A stretch of DNA of 64,000 nucleotides from Paracoccus indicus (GTDB lineage: Bacteria; Pseudomonadota; Alphaproteobacteria; Rhodobacterales; Rhodobacteraceae). The stretch is from NCBI RefSeq assembly GCF_003056335.1, contig NZ_PYWA01000002.1, positions 124,001 through 188,000 of the forward strand, given 5' to 3'. Both the position numbers and the translations under genes were made by a program. The notes beneath the pieces are model-generated. The model saw nothing but the letters and a program-made list of their open reading frames with translations, did no database searches and had not been told where the DNA came from. Numbering within the stretch: position 1 is the first letter of the stretch; every line of letters begins with the position of its first letter. This document shows positions 24,358 through 32,595 of this stretch, piece after piece.

Positions 24358-25262
24358 CAGTACTTCTGCGGCACATAGAGGTCCCGCGGCAAGACCTCGC
24401 GTTCGTAATCGGGGTTGAAGACGCGGTCTGGCAGGCGGACTTCTTCGTGCGGGACGTCGTCGTAAGGGATCATCCCCAGCAGGTGGTCGATGCAGTTCAG
24501 GCGCGCGCGCTTCTTGTCGTTGCCGGGCACGATGTACCAGGGCGCCTCGGGAATGTTGGTGCGTTCGAACATGTCTTCCTTGGCCTTGGTATAGGCTTCC
24601 CACCGGACGCGGGACTGCAGGTCCATGGGCGACAGCTTCCACTGCTTCAGGGGATCGTGGACCCGCATCTGGAAGCGCATCTGCTGTTCCTCGTCGGTGA
24701 TCGAGAACCAGTACTTGATCAGCCGGATGCCAGACCGCACCAGCATGCGTTCGAATTCCGGTACGTCCTGGAAGAATTGTTCGACCTGATCCTCGGATGC
24801 AAAGCCCATGACGCGTTCGACGCCCGCGCGGTTGTACCAGCTGCGGTCGAACAGCACGATCTCTCCGCCCGCGGGCAGATGGGGGACATAGCGCTGGAAA
24901 TACCATTGCGTCTTTTCGCGGTCCGATGGCGCAGGCAGGGCCGCCACCCGCACGATGCGCGGGTTCAGGCGTTGGGTGATGCGCTTGATGGCACCACCCT
25001 TGCCGGCGCTGTCGCGACCCTCGAAGACGACGACGACCTTTTCCTTGTGGTGGCTGACCCAATCCTGCAGTCGGATCAGCTCGGACTGCAGGCGCAGCAA
25101 TTCGCGGAAATAGGTCTTGCGCTCCATCCGGTCGGGGTGATGGGCGCGATAGATGCGACGGATCTCGGCCGACAGCATCGCATCCTCCAGCTCCAGCTCG
25201 ATATCCTCGTCGAGGGTCTCCTGCAGTTCGGCTTCCAGCCAGTCCTTGTAGTCGTCGTGCAT
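24357..25262 (-). CDS. ppk2: Polyphosphate kinase 2 (PPK2)
   Basis: A 301-residue PPK2-family kinase that transfers phosphate between polyphosphate and nucleotides. The Walker A is FEGRDSAGKGGAIKRI (about residue 84), Walker B-like FDRSWYNRAGVERVMGF (about 145), and the lid RERTNIPEAPWYIVPGN-like segment follows near 240 (DMFERTNIPEAPW). Length and one-domain layout match class I PPK2, usually ADP-phosphorylating or GDP-phosphorylating; the class cannot be settled by eye. Start MHDDYKDWLE was chosen because upstream frame lies in a non-conserved intergenic stretch. Confidence 0.88.
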   Translation of the reverse strand: MHDDYKDWLEAELQETLDEDIELELEDAMLSAEIRRIYRAHHPDRMERKTYFRELLRLQSELIRLQDWVSHHKEKVVVVFEGRDSAGKGGAIKRITQRLNPRIVRVAALPAPSDREKTQWYFQRYVPHLPAGGEIVLFDRSWYNRAGVERVMGFASEDQVEQFFQDVPEFERMLVRSGIRLIKYWFSITDEEQQMRFQMRVHDPLKQWKLSPMDLQSRVRWEAYTKAKEDMFERTNIPEAPWYIVPGNDKKRARLNCIDHLLGMIPYDDVPHEEVRLPDRVFNPDYEREVLPRDLYVPQKY

Positions 25263-25318
25263 TGCTGTCTCCGGGGGCTTTGCTGCGTGGTCTAAGCGCG
25301 GAATGTAACGGGATCGCG

Positions 25319-25780
25319 TCAGCGGCGGAATTCGCGGACGCATTCGGGGATGACCGCCAGGACGAAGCTGCCGTCGCGCAGGTTGTCCACGGTGCCGCAC
25401 CATGTGCCCGCGGTGGTGAACAGGCTTTGCGTCCCGCGTGCGGGGCGATAGGCGACGCGGCGACCGTTCACATCGAACAGGTTCAGCACTCCGCCCGCGT
25501 TGCGCGCGTAATATCCCAGCACGTCGCCCTGCGCGGTGAAGATCAGCCGCTTTTCATTGGCCGGGTTCGAGGGGCGGTTTTCCCAGGCAGACGATGAATT
25601 GGCCGTGTTGCCCGACGAATTCCATGCCGCATGGGGTGCATTGCCGGGGCGCGAGGGGCTGTTGGCTGGGTTTCCCGGTCCCACGTCGAAGGGCAGCTGC
25701 GTGCGGTCCAGCACGACCAGCGGCGCATCCGCAAGGGCGGGCGCGGCAAGAAGCCCCAGTATGAAAAGCAGGCGGATCAT
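25319..25780 (-). CDS. Secreted Asn/Pro/Ser-rich protein of unknown function
   Basis: A 153-residue exported protein. The signal peptide MIRLLFILGLLAAPALA is clear. Residues about 29-72 are low in complexity and rich in Asn, Pro, Ser and Gly (PGNPANSPSRPGNAPHA, NSSGNTANSSSAWEN, PSNPANE). The remaining part, EKRLIFTAQGDVLGYYARN, then FDVNGRRVAYRP and a Cys pair in TWCGTV and IPECVREF, looks like a small beta-rich domain, possibly disulfide-bonded. I do not recognise the family. It lies between PPK2 and a divergent promoter. Confidence 0.7.
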   Translation of the reverse strand: MIRLLFILGLLAAPALADAPLVVLDRTQLPFDVGPGNPANSPSRPGNAPHAAWNSSGNTANSSSAWENRPSNPANEKRLIFTAQGDVLGYYARNAGGVLNLFDVNGRRVAYRPARGTQSLFTTAGTWCGTVDNLRDGSFVLAVIPECVREFRR

Positions 25781-25952
25781 GGTGGCCCCGTGGATCATTG
25801 GCGTCGGGCGCATCATGCCCTTTTGCGCGCCGCGATGACAGCCTTGCCGATGGGTTGTTGCGCCATGCCCCGCGCGGGCCTAATGCCGGTGGGGCAGGGT
25901 GCCGCATCCGCATGGTGCGGCGGCGGCGCCTGGCAGGAAAAAGGGACAGACC

Positions 25953-26249
25953 ATGGCCGATGACGATTACGTCTATGACGAGGTGACGGGCGAATGGCGA
26001 CCCGCCAGCGAGGTCGCGGCCGAGGCCGATGCTGCGCGGGTGGTGCGCGACAGTGCCGGAACGGTGCTGGCCGATGGCGATCAGGTGGTCCTGATCAAGG
26101 ATCTGAAGGTCAAGGGCACCAGCACGGTGCTGAAACAGGGGACGGTCATCAAGTCGATCCGCCTGACCGACAACCCCGCCGAGGTCGATTGCCGCCACGA
26201 TGCGGTCAAGGGCCTGGTGCTGCGGACCGAATTCCTGCGCAAGCGCTAG
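25953..26249 (+). CDS. PhnA/YjdM-like protein lacking the zinc ribbon
   Basis: A 98-residue protein. The C-terminal 65 residues match the PhnA/YjdM domain closely: VVRDSAGTVLADGDQVVLIKDLKVKG, then LKQGTVIKSIRLTD and DCRHDAVKGLVLRTEFLRK. The N-terminal zinc ribbon of E. coli YjdM has four Cys; here the corresponding stretch DDDYVYDEVTGEWRPASE has none, though the YxY...EW scaffold is kept. The name alkylphosphonate protein is historical and the function is unknown. Convergent with cobC, sharing CTAG at the stops. Confidence 0.8.
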   Translation: MADDDYVYDEVTGEWRPASEVAAEADAARVVRDSAGTVLADGDQVVLIKDLKVKGTSTVLKQGTVIKSIRLTDNPAEVDCRHDAVKGLVLRTEFLRKR

Positions 26250-27208
26250 GGGCTCAGGGCTTCGATGATGCGGTCCCATTCCGCGCGGTTCCCCGGCACG
26301 CCAAGGCGCAGCCAGCGCGCGGAATAGGGAAAGCGCCGCGACCAGATCTGCGCGCGGGCCAGCCTGTCCTGCGCAGCCTTGGCATCGGGTGTGTCATAGA
26401 GGCGGAACAAATGCGTGCCGCCCGCCTGTTTCCATCCCGCCCCGACCGCCAGCCGGTCCAGCCGCAGGGCCGCCTCGGCGTGATAGCCGATGGTGTCGTC
26501 GGCCCAAGCCAGATCGGCCATGGCCGCCGTGGCGATCTGCAGCGCGGGACCGTTCACCGACCACGGCCCCGCCGCCTGCGCCAGCCGCGCCAGCAGGTCG
26601 GGCGCGCCGATCACGAAGCCCAAACGCACCCCGGCCAGCCCCCAGAACTTGCCGAAGCTGCGCAGCAGGGTGCAGTTCCGGGGCAGGTCGCGGGCCAGCG
26701 ACAGGTCGGGGCGCGGATCGGCAAAGCTTTCGTCGATGATCAGATGGCCGACCTTGCCTGCCAGATCGCGCAGCACCTGCGGCTGCCATTCCCGCCCGTC
26801 GGGGTTGTTGGGGTTGACCACCACAGCCAGATCCGCGCCCCGCATCACTTCTAGCGTGGGGCAGGGGGCGACCTGCCAGCCCGCCGCCGTCAGGCTGGCG
26901 GCATGTTCGTTGTAGGTGGGCGTCAGCACCGCCGCGCGACCGACGGGCAGGACCCGGGGCAGCAACTGAATGGCCGCCGATGCCCCCGCCACCGCCCTCA
27001 GTTTTTCGGACGCGCAGCCATACCATGCCGCGGCCACCTCAAGCAGCCGCGATTCGGCCTGACGGGTCGGCAGATCGCGCCATGCGCTGTCGGATATGGC
27101 GGGCACCGGCCAGGGGCGGCGGTTGATCCCTGTGGACAAGTCGATCCAAACCCCGGGACCAAAGTGCATTTGCGCCTCGTCCAGATTGCCTCCGTGATCG
27201 CGCTGCAT
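26246..27208 (-). CDS. cobC: CobC-like threonine-phosphate decarboxylase / cobalamin-pathway aminotransferase
   Basis: A 320-residue fold-type I PLP enzyme. It starts MQRDHGGNLDEAQMHFG ... WIDLSTGINRRPWP, the usual N-terminus of CobC/CobD. The PLP lysine is in RSFGKFWGLAGVRLGF (about residue 205), with the Asn/Asp motifs VNPNNPDG and LIIDESFADPRP upstream. In cobalamin synthesis the enzyme makes (R)-1-amino-2-propanol phosphate for the nucleotide loop. It is alone here; cobS and cobT are 13 kb away. No cobalamin riboswitch was found in the 200 bases upstream. Confidence 0.83.
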   Translation of the reverse strand: MQRDHGGNLDEAQMHFGPGVWIDLSTGINRRPWPVPAISDSAWRDLPTRQAESRLLEVAAAWYGCASEKLRAVAGASAAIQLLPRVLPVGRAAVLTPTYNEHAASLTAAGWQVAPCPTLEVMRGADLAVVVNPNNPDGREWQPQVLRDLAGKVGHLIIDESFADPRPDLSLARDLPRNCTLLRSFGKFWGLAGVRLGFVIGAPDLLARLAQAAGPWSVNGPALQIATAAMADLAWADDTIGYHAEAALRLDRLAVGAGWKQAGGTHLFRLYDTPDAKAAQDRLARAQIWSRRFPYSARWLRLGVPGNRAEWDRIIEALSP

Positions 27209-27408
27209 CTTGGATTCCCGCCTTAATTCGCGCCCCGAGTGCTAGGGCAGAACTTATCCCCATGCAATCCATCCCCAGAAACCGACTTTACAGGAATGCC
27301 CCCTGTCGCCACGATATATGGTAATCGAAAGGCGTCCAGACGCCCTGTGTTGTGTTTTTACCAAGCGGCCATGCCCGGATCGGGGCGCGGTCATCCAGAA
27401 GGCAGACG

Positions 27409-27912
27409 ATGTCATTTTCCCGCGCCTATATCGCCAGCGACGAAATCCATCCCATCGACATCGTCGAGGCGGTGGCCAATCATCATGATTGGGAATTCGA
27501 CCGCCTGGCCGATGACGAGATCACCATGGTCGTCGAGGGTCAGTGGCGCAACTATGTCCTGACGCTGGCCTGGGTCGCCAAGGACGAGGTTCTGCGCCTT
27601 GCCTGCAGCTTCGACCACGATCCCCCAGAAGGGCGCTTGCCGCTGATCTATGAAACGATCAATCTGGCCAACGATCAGGTCTGGGACGGCGGCTTCACCT
27701 ATTGGGGCGGCGAACGGCAGATGGTCTGGCGTTACGGGCTGGTGCTGGCGGGCGACATCATCGCCTCGACCCGGCAGGTGGACCAGATGATCGCCAGCGC
27801 GCTTGCCTCGTGCGAGCGGTTCTATCCCGCCTTCCAGCTGGTCGCATGGGGGCAGACGGCGCCGCGCCCGGCGCTGGACATTGCCTTCGGGGAAACCTAC
27901 GGCAGGGCATGA
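27409..27912 (+). CDS. YbjN-domain protein
   Basis: A 167-residue protein of the YbjN family (type III secretion chaperone-like fold). The pattern HPIDIVEAVANHHDWEFDRLADDEITMVVEGQW at residues 14-45 and LPLIYETINLANDQVWDG near 85 is typical. The rhodobacterial members form a conserved small group beside proC. YbjN affects motility and stress in enterobacteria; here the function is unknown. The start MSFSRAYIAS was chosen over an upstream ATG for its RBS-like AAGGCAGA. Confidence 0.8.
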   Translation: MSFSRAYIASDEIHPIDIVEAVANHHDWEFDRLADDEITMVVEGQWRNYVLTLAWVAKDEVLRLACSFDHDPPEGRLPLIYETINLANDQVWDGGFTYWGGERQMVWRYGLVLAGDIIASTRQVDQMIASALASCERFYPAFQLVAWGQTAPRPALDIAFGETYGRA

Positions 27913-27950
27913 CGGCGGCAACGTCCGCCTGCCACACAAGGGGGAAGCGG

Positions 27951-28757
27951 ATGAGCGATTTCGAAGATATCAATGCACGCGGGCTGGTTCTGGTCGGCTG
28001 CGGCAAAATGGGCGGGGCCATGCTGAAGGGCTGGCTGTCGCGCGGGCTGGACCCGGCATCCGTGACCGTCATCGATCCCAAGCTGGCGCCCGAATGGCAG
28101 GACAAGGGTCTGAACGTGAACGGCGATATGCCCCGCGATCCGGCGGTGGTGGTGCTGGCCGTCAAGCCGCAGATGATGGGCGACGCCCTAGACCGGATGC
28201 CCGATCTGTCGGAGGCGCTGGTGATCTCGGTCGCGGCGGGCACGATGATCGCGACCTTTGAAAAGGCCTTCCCCGGTGCGCCCATCGTGCGCGTCATGCC
28301 GAACACCCCTGCCGCCATCGGCAAGGGCATTTCCGCCATGATCGGCAATGCCGCCACCACCCCCGCCCAGCTGGACCTGGCCGAGACGCTGATGCGCGCC
28401 GTGGGCCGCGTCGTGCGGTTGGACAGCGAAGACCAGATGGATGCCGTCACCGGCCTGTCGGGCAGCGGGCCGGCCTATGTGTTTCACATGATCGAGACGA
28501 TGGCCCAGGCCGGCGAGGCGCAGGGCCTGTCGCCCGAACTGTCGCTGGAACTGGCCCGCATGACGGTGGCGGGCGCGGGTGCGCTGGCCATCGACGCCGA
28601 CGAGGATCCGGGCGTGCTGCGCCAGAACGTCACCTCGCCCAATGGCACGACGGCCGCGGGGCTAGGGGTGCTGATGCAGGATCTGCCCGACCTGATGACC
28701 CGCACCGTCGCCGCCGCCGCCGATCGCGGTCGCGCCTTGGGGCGCGGCGAGGCATGA
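27951..28757 (+). CDS. proC: Pyrroline-5-carboxylate reductase
   Basis: A 268-residue NAD(P)H enzyme that makes proline from pyrroline-5-carboxylate. The Rossmann motif is VLVGCGKMGGAMLKGWL (about residues 13-29), RVMPNTPAAIGKG near 118 and the C-terminal signature DAVTGLSGSGPAYVFHMIE (about 164-182) are diagnostic for P5C reductase; SPNGTTAAGLGVL follows. It overlaps the next gene by four bases. An RBS-like GGGGAAG precedes the ATG. Confidence 0.93.
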   Translation: MSDFEDINARGLVLVGCGKMGGAMLKGWLSRGLDPASVTVIDPKLAPEWQDKGLNVNGDMPRDPAVVVLAVKPQMMGDALDRMPDLSEALVISVAAGTMIATFEKAFPGAPIVRVMPNTPAAIGKGISAMIGNAATTPAQLDLAETLMRAVGRVVRLDSEDQMDAVTGLSGSGPAYVFHMIETMAQAGEAQGLSPELSLELARMTVAGAGALAIDADEDPGVLRQNVTSPNGTTAAGLGVLMQDLPDLMTRTVAAAADRGRALGRGEA

Positions 28758-29086
28758 CCATCAGCTTCGACGATTTCGCCAAGGTCGATATCCGCGTGGC
28801 CACCGTCACCCATGCCGAACCCTTCCCCGAGGCTCGCAAGCCCGCCATCAAGCTGTGGCTGGAGCTGGGCGATCTGGGGGAACGCAAATCCTCGGCGCAG
28901 ATCACGCGGCATTATGATCCCGAAGCGCTGGTCGGCAAGCAGGTGCTATGTGTGGTGAATTTGCCGCCCCGCCAGATCGGCCCCTTCATGTCCGAGGTGC
29001 TGGTCCTTGGCGTGCCAGACCCCGACAACGAGGTGGTGCTGATCCGCCCCGATCAACCCGTCCCGAACGGAGGAAAGCTGTTTTGA
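28754..29086 (+). CDS. CsaA-like tRNA-binding-domain protein
   Basis: A 110-residue protein with the OB-fold tRNA-binding domain of CsaA, as in FAKVDIRVATVTHAEPFPEARKPA, LGERKSSAQITRHYDPE, and GKQVLCVVNLPPRQIGPFMSEVLVLG. The family is a dimeric chaperone or RNA-binding protein. It overlaps proC (ATGA) and its stop overlaps the TTG start of the next gene (TTGA), so three genes are translated as one unit. Confidence 0.85.
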   Translation: MTISFDDFAKVDIRVATVTHAEPFPEARKPAIKLWLELGDLGERKSSAQITRHYDPEALVGKQVLCVVNLPPRQIGPFMSEVLVLGVPDPDNEVVLIRPDQPVPNGGKLF

Positions 29087-30030
29087 AACTGCTGGTCACC
29101 CGCCCCATGACGACGCGCGCCCGTGCCGCGATCATGGATGAATTCGACGCGACATTCCTGGAAAACACCAAGCTGGATGCCACGCAGGCCGCTGAAGCCA
29201 TGCGGGATTACGACGCGATCATCCCGACCATCGGCGACGCCTTCACGGCGCAGGCCTTCGAGGGCCCGCTGCGCTGCAAGATCCTTGCGAACTTCGGTGC
29301 GGGCTTCAATCATATCGACATCGAGGCAGCCAGGCAGGCCGGCATCACCGTCACCAACACCCCGCATGTCGTGACCGACGCGACCGCCGACATCGCCGTT
29401 ACACTGATGCTGATGACCCTGCGCCGTGCCTCCGAGGGCGAGCGCCTGCTGCGGGCGGGCGAATGGATCGGCTGGAACCCCACGCAGATGCTGGGCCGCC
29501 ATATGTCCGGTGCCAAGGTCGGCATCATCGGCATGGGCCGCATCGGCAAGGCCATCGCGCGCCGCTGCCATTTCGGCTTCGGGATGGAAGTGGTGTTCTT
29601 CAACCGCTCGACCGTCACCGATCTGGACCATCCGGCGCGACAGATCCCCGACCTGCACGACATGCTGAGCGGCTGCGACGTGGCCGTCATCGCGGTGCCG
29701 GGTGGCGATGCGACCCGCGGCATGATCGGGCCGGACGAATTGGCGGCACTGGGCGCGGACAGCTTCCTGATCAACATCGCCCGCGGTGATGTGGTGGACG
29801 AAGACGCGCTGATCGCGGCGCTTTACGCGGGCACGATCGCGGGGGCCGGGCTGGACGTCTATGCCAAGGAACCGCAGGTGCCGCAGGACCTGATCGACGC
29901 GCCCAATACCTCGCTTCTGCCGCATCTGGGGACGGCCACGGATGACACCCGCACGCAGATGGGTTTGCGGGCGCTGTCCAACCTGACGGCCTTTGCCGCA
30001 GGGCAGGAACCGCCCGACCGCGTCGGCTGA
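29083..30030 (+). CDS. D-2-hydroxyacid dehydrogenase (glyoxylate/hydroxypyruvate reductase type)
   Basis: A 315-residue NAD(P)-dependent enzyme. The dinucleotide motif is VGIIGMGRIGKAIARR (about residues 147-162), the substrate Arg is in INIARGDVVDEDALI (about 232), the Glu in YAKEPQVP (about 262) and the catalytic His in LLPHLGTAT (about 282). It starts with TTG, with a GGAGGAAAG ribosome-binding site eight bases upstream, and overlaps the CsaA-like stop by four bases. A glycerate 2-kinase follows after the CsbD gene, which suggests a role in glyoxylate/hydroxypyruvate to glycerate conversion. Confidence 0.87.
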   Translation: MKLLVTRPMTTRARAAIMDEFDATFLENTKLDATQAAEAMRDYDAIIPTIGDAFTAQAFEGPLRCKILANFGAGFNHIDIEAARQAGITVTNTPHVVTDATADIAVTLMLMTLRRASEGERLLRAGEWIGWNPTQMLGRHMSGAKVGIIGMGRIGKAIARRCHFGFGMEVVFFNRSTVTDLDHPARQIPDLHDMLSGCDVAVIAVPGGDATRGMIGPDELAALGADSFLINIARGDVVDEDALIAALYAGTIAGAGLDVYAKEPQVPQDLIDAPNTSLLPHLGTATDDTRTQMGLRALSNLTAFAAGQEPPDRVG

Positions 30031-30108
30031 TCACGACCAGTTGTGGGAACCTGCGATCCCTGCCGCGTGTTGTTCAATCAGACGCACACGATATGCAAGG
30101 AGCGCATC

Positions 30109-30306
30109 ATGAACTGGGATATCATTCAGGGTAAATGGACGCAGCTCAAGGGTCAGGCCCAGGAAAAATGGGGCGAGCTGACCAATGACGATCTGGATCA
30201 GATCGACGGCAACAAGGACCAGTTGGCCGGCAAGCTGCAGGAAAAATACGGCTGGTCCAAGGAAGAGGCCGACAAGGAAATCAACGACTATTTCGCGGAC
30301 AAGTAA
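30109..30306 (+). CDS. CsbD-family stress protein
   Basis: A 65-residue helical, charged protein: [20 protein letters not shown], then [27 protein letters not shown]. This is the CsbD/YjbJ pattern, which in several bacteria is induced by general stress; its molecular role is unknown. A strong AAGGAG ribosome-binding site precedes the ATG by eight bases. A terminator follows, so it is probably transcribed on its own. Confidence 0.85.
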   Translation: MNWDIIQGKWTQLKGQAQEKWGELTNDDLDQIDGNKDQLAGKLQEKYGWSKEEADKEINDYFADK

Positions 30307-30335
30307 CCGCGGGTTGACTTGACCGGTTGATTTGA

Positions 30336-30364
30336 AAGGGTGCCCCCACGGGGGCACCTTTTTT
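30336..30364 (+). terminator. Intrinsic terminator downstream of the CsbD gene
   Basis: Eight-base arms GGTGCCCC and GGGGCACC around CACG (stem 30339-30358), followed by TTTTTTT starting at 30359. It is a textbook rho-independent terminator. Confidence 0.9.
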
Positions 30365-30379
30365 GCATGCGGGGAATGA

Positions 30380-31585
30380 ATGCGCGGACGGGTATTGGAA
30401 TTACTGCAACTGGGGGTCCGTGCGGCCGATCCGCGTGCGGCGGTCGATCGCGCCATGCCGGGGCTGATGGATGAGGAGGCAGGTTGGCACATCGTCGCAG
30501 TGGGCAAGGCGGCGCGTGCGATGACGCAAGCGGCGCTGGCCCATCTGCCCGGCGCACCCGCGCTGGTCATCACCAACCGCGGCAACGACATGCCATTGGC
30601 CGGGGCAACGGTCCTGCGGGCAGGACATCCCCAACCCGATCAGGACGGTCTGTCCGCCGCCCGCCAGCTCGAGGAGTTCCTGTCGGGCATAGGGCCCCAA
30701 GGCCGGGTTCTGGCGCTGATCTCGGGCGGGGGCTCGGCCATGCTGCCCGCCCCGGTCCGGGGGTTGGAGCTTGCCGACCTGCAGGCGGTGAACGCGGCGC
30801 TGCTGTCGTCGGGTGCCGATATCACCCAGACCAACCTTGTGCGCCAATCGCTGGACCGGCTGAAGGGGGGCGGCTGGCTGCGGCTGACCCCTGCGCCGGT
30901 GACGGCGCTGATCCTGTCGGATGTGCCGGGCGACGATCTGCGGGTCGTGGCCTCGGGTCCGACGGTGGCGCCCATTGGAACGCCGGCGATGGCACAGCAG
31001 GCGCTGCGGGAGCTGGGCATCTGGGACGGGCTGTCGGTGCGGGTGCAGGATGCGCTGGACCGCGCCGATGCGCCTCAAGACGTGCCAAAGGCCAAGAACA
31101 TCCTGGTCGGTTCGAACGGCATCAGCCTGCAGACGATGCTGGATGCGGGCGGCCGGCAAGGCGCCACCGCGCTGACCGGCGACGTCGAGGATTGCGCGAA
31201 GGCCTTGCTGGGCGCGGTTCGTGACGCGCCCATCGGCACACCGCTGGTGTTTGGCGGGGAAACCACCGTGCGTCTGACCGGCAAGGGCATGGGCGGGCGC
31301 AACCAGGAACTGGCACTGCGCTTTGCCCGGCAGGCGCGCGACCTCCCCGGCAATTGGTGCTTTGCCGCCATGGGCACGGATGGACGCGACGGCCCCGGCG
31401 ATGCGGCAGGCGGCATCGTGGGGCACCGCACGCTGACGGCCCTGCGCGATGACGGCATCGATCTGGACGACGTGCTGCGCCGCAACGATGCCACACCCGC
31501 GTTGCGGGCCGTCGGCGGCTTGATCATGACCGGCCCATCGGGCACCAACGTCGCGGATCTGGCGGTCTTCGTCCGCTACGCCTGA
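30380..31585 (+). CDS. Glycerate 2-kinase (MOFRL family)
   Basis: A 401-residue kinase of the MOFRL/TtuD/GckA family. The glycine-rich loop ALISGGGSAMLPAP (about residue 112), VGKAARAMTQAAL near 41, TNLVRQSLDRLKGGGWLRL near 152 and the C-terminal FGGETTVRLTGKGMGGRNQELALR (MOFRL) region are all present. It phosphorylates D-glycerate at the 2-position, delivering 2-phosphoglycerate to glycolysis. It sits after a hydroxyacid dehydrogenase. ATG at 30380 has GGGGAATGA upstream. Confidence 0.88.
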   Translation: MRGRVLELLQLGVRAADPRAAVDRAMPGLMDEEAGWHIVAVGKAARAMTQAALAHLPGAPALVITNRGNDMPLAGATVLRAGHPQPDQDGLSAARQLEEFLSGIGPQGRVLALISGGGSAMLPAPVRGLELADLQAVNAALLSSGADITQTNLVRQSLDRLKGGGWLRLTPAPVTALILSDVPGDDLRVVASGPTVAPIGTPAMAQQALRELGIWDGLSVRVQDALDRADAPQDVPKAKNILVGSNGISLQTMLDAGGRQGATALTGDVEDCAKALLGAVRDAPIGTPLVFGGETTVRLTGKGMGGRNQELALRFARQARDLPGNWCFAAMGTDGRDGPGDAAGGIVGHRTLTALRDDGIDLDDVLRRNDATPALRAVGGLIMTGPSGTNVADLAVFVRYA

Positions 31586-31606
31586 CCCCAGCAGGAGCTT
31601 GGCCCC

Positions 31607-32569
31607 ATGCATTACGCCTATGTCACCGAGGGCAACCGTCTGGTTCAGCTGCCGCGCGGCGGCGATCTGCGTCGGGCGATCTGGATCGATCTGATCCAGC
31701 CCACCGACGCCGAGATGCAGATGCTGCGCGATCTGGGCTTCGTCCTGCCGTCCCTGGCCGAGATGGAGGAGATCGAGCTGTCGAACCGCCTCTATCGCGA
31801 GGATCTGCTGGACTACATGACCGCCATGCTGCCCGGGGAGGTCGCGGGCGGGGGCCGCCAGTCGATGCCCGTCACCTTCGTGCTGTCGGATCGCCAGCTG
31901 GTCACGGTGCGCCACCATTCACCCAAGCCCTTCCTGACCTTCCCAACCCGGGCCGAGCGTTCGACCCTTGGCTGCATGACCGCCGACCGCCTGTTCCTGG
32001 GCCTGGTCGAGGAGATCGTCGCCCGCCTTGCCGACATCCTGGAAGGCTCGGGGCGGACGCTGGATGCGACCACATCGGGGGTCTTCGATCCGCGGGCGGC
32101 GGGGGCGGCCTCGGACGATCTGCAATCGGCGCTGCAGGCCGTGGGCCGCGAGGCCGAGACCATGGCCCGCGTCAGGCTGGGCCTGCTGACCATCGAAAGG
32201 ATGCTGGCCTTCTTCACCGCCCTGATCGAGGATCGCCCCGAATCCAAGCGCCTGCGCCCCGTCGCCCGCGCCCAGATGCGCGACGTTCAGGCGTTGGAGG
32301 TTCACGCCGACTTCCTTGGCAGCCGTGTCAGCCTGGCGGTCGATACCACGCTTGGCATGATCAACCTGCAACAGAACAACACGGTGCGCATCCTGTCGAT
32401 CATCGCGGCCCTGTTCCTGCCGCCGACGCTAATCGCCAGCATCTATGGCATGAACTTCGCCAACATGCCGGAGCTGCAGGCGACATGGGGCTATCCCTAT
32501 GCGCTGCTGCTGATGGGGGTGACGACGCTTGGCACCTATCTGTTCCTGCGCTGGAAGCGCTGGCTGTAA
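31607..32569 (+). CDS. CorA-family divalent-cation transporter
   Basis: A 320-residue CorA-like channel. The N-terminal cytoplasmic domain covers about 255 residues; two C-terminal transmembrane helices end in IYGMNFANMPE (the GMN selectivity motif with YGMNF) and YPYALLLMGVTTLGTYLFLRWK. CorA carries Mg2+ or Co2+. AGGAGCTTGGCCCC leads into the ATG. Convergent with the ugp operon; the hairpin over its stop is the shared terminator. Confidence 0.85.
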   Translation: MHYAYVTEGNRLVQLPRGGDLRRAIWIDLIQPTDAEMQMLRDLGFVLPSLAEMEEIELSNRLYREDLLDYMTAMLPGEVAGGGRQSMPVTFVLSDRQLVTVRHHSPKPFLTFPTRAERSTLGCMTADRLFLGLVEEIVARLADILEGSGRTLDATTSGVFDPRAAGAASDDLQSALQAVGREAETMARVRLGLLTIERMLAFFTALIEDRPESKRLRPVARAQMRDVQALEVHADFLGSRVSLAVDTTLGMINLQQNNTVRILSIIAALFLPPTLIASIYGMNFANMPELQATWGYPYALLLMGVTTLGTYLFLRWKRWL

Positions 32570-32592
32570 GGGGGCGCGGACGCCCCCTACAG
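32564..32592. terminator. Bidirectional hairpin between corA and ugpC
   Basis: Eight-base arms AGGGGGCG and CGCCCCCT around CGGA, extended by CTGTA/TACAG with one bulge, cover the corA stop and lie just past ugpC. No T-tract on either side, so it is a strong structure with uncertain termination. Confidence 0.55.
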
Positions 32593-32595
32593 CCG

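Noticed and set aside
27209..27408. Possible cobalamin riboswitch upstream of cobC
   Set aside because: A short AAGTCGG-like string is present on the minus strand, but the rest of the B12-box and the core pairing are not visible.
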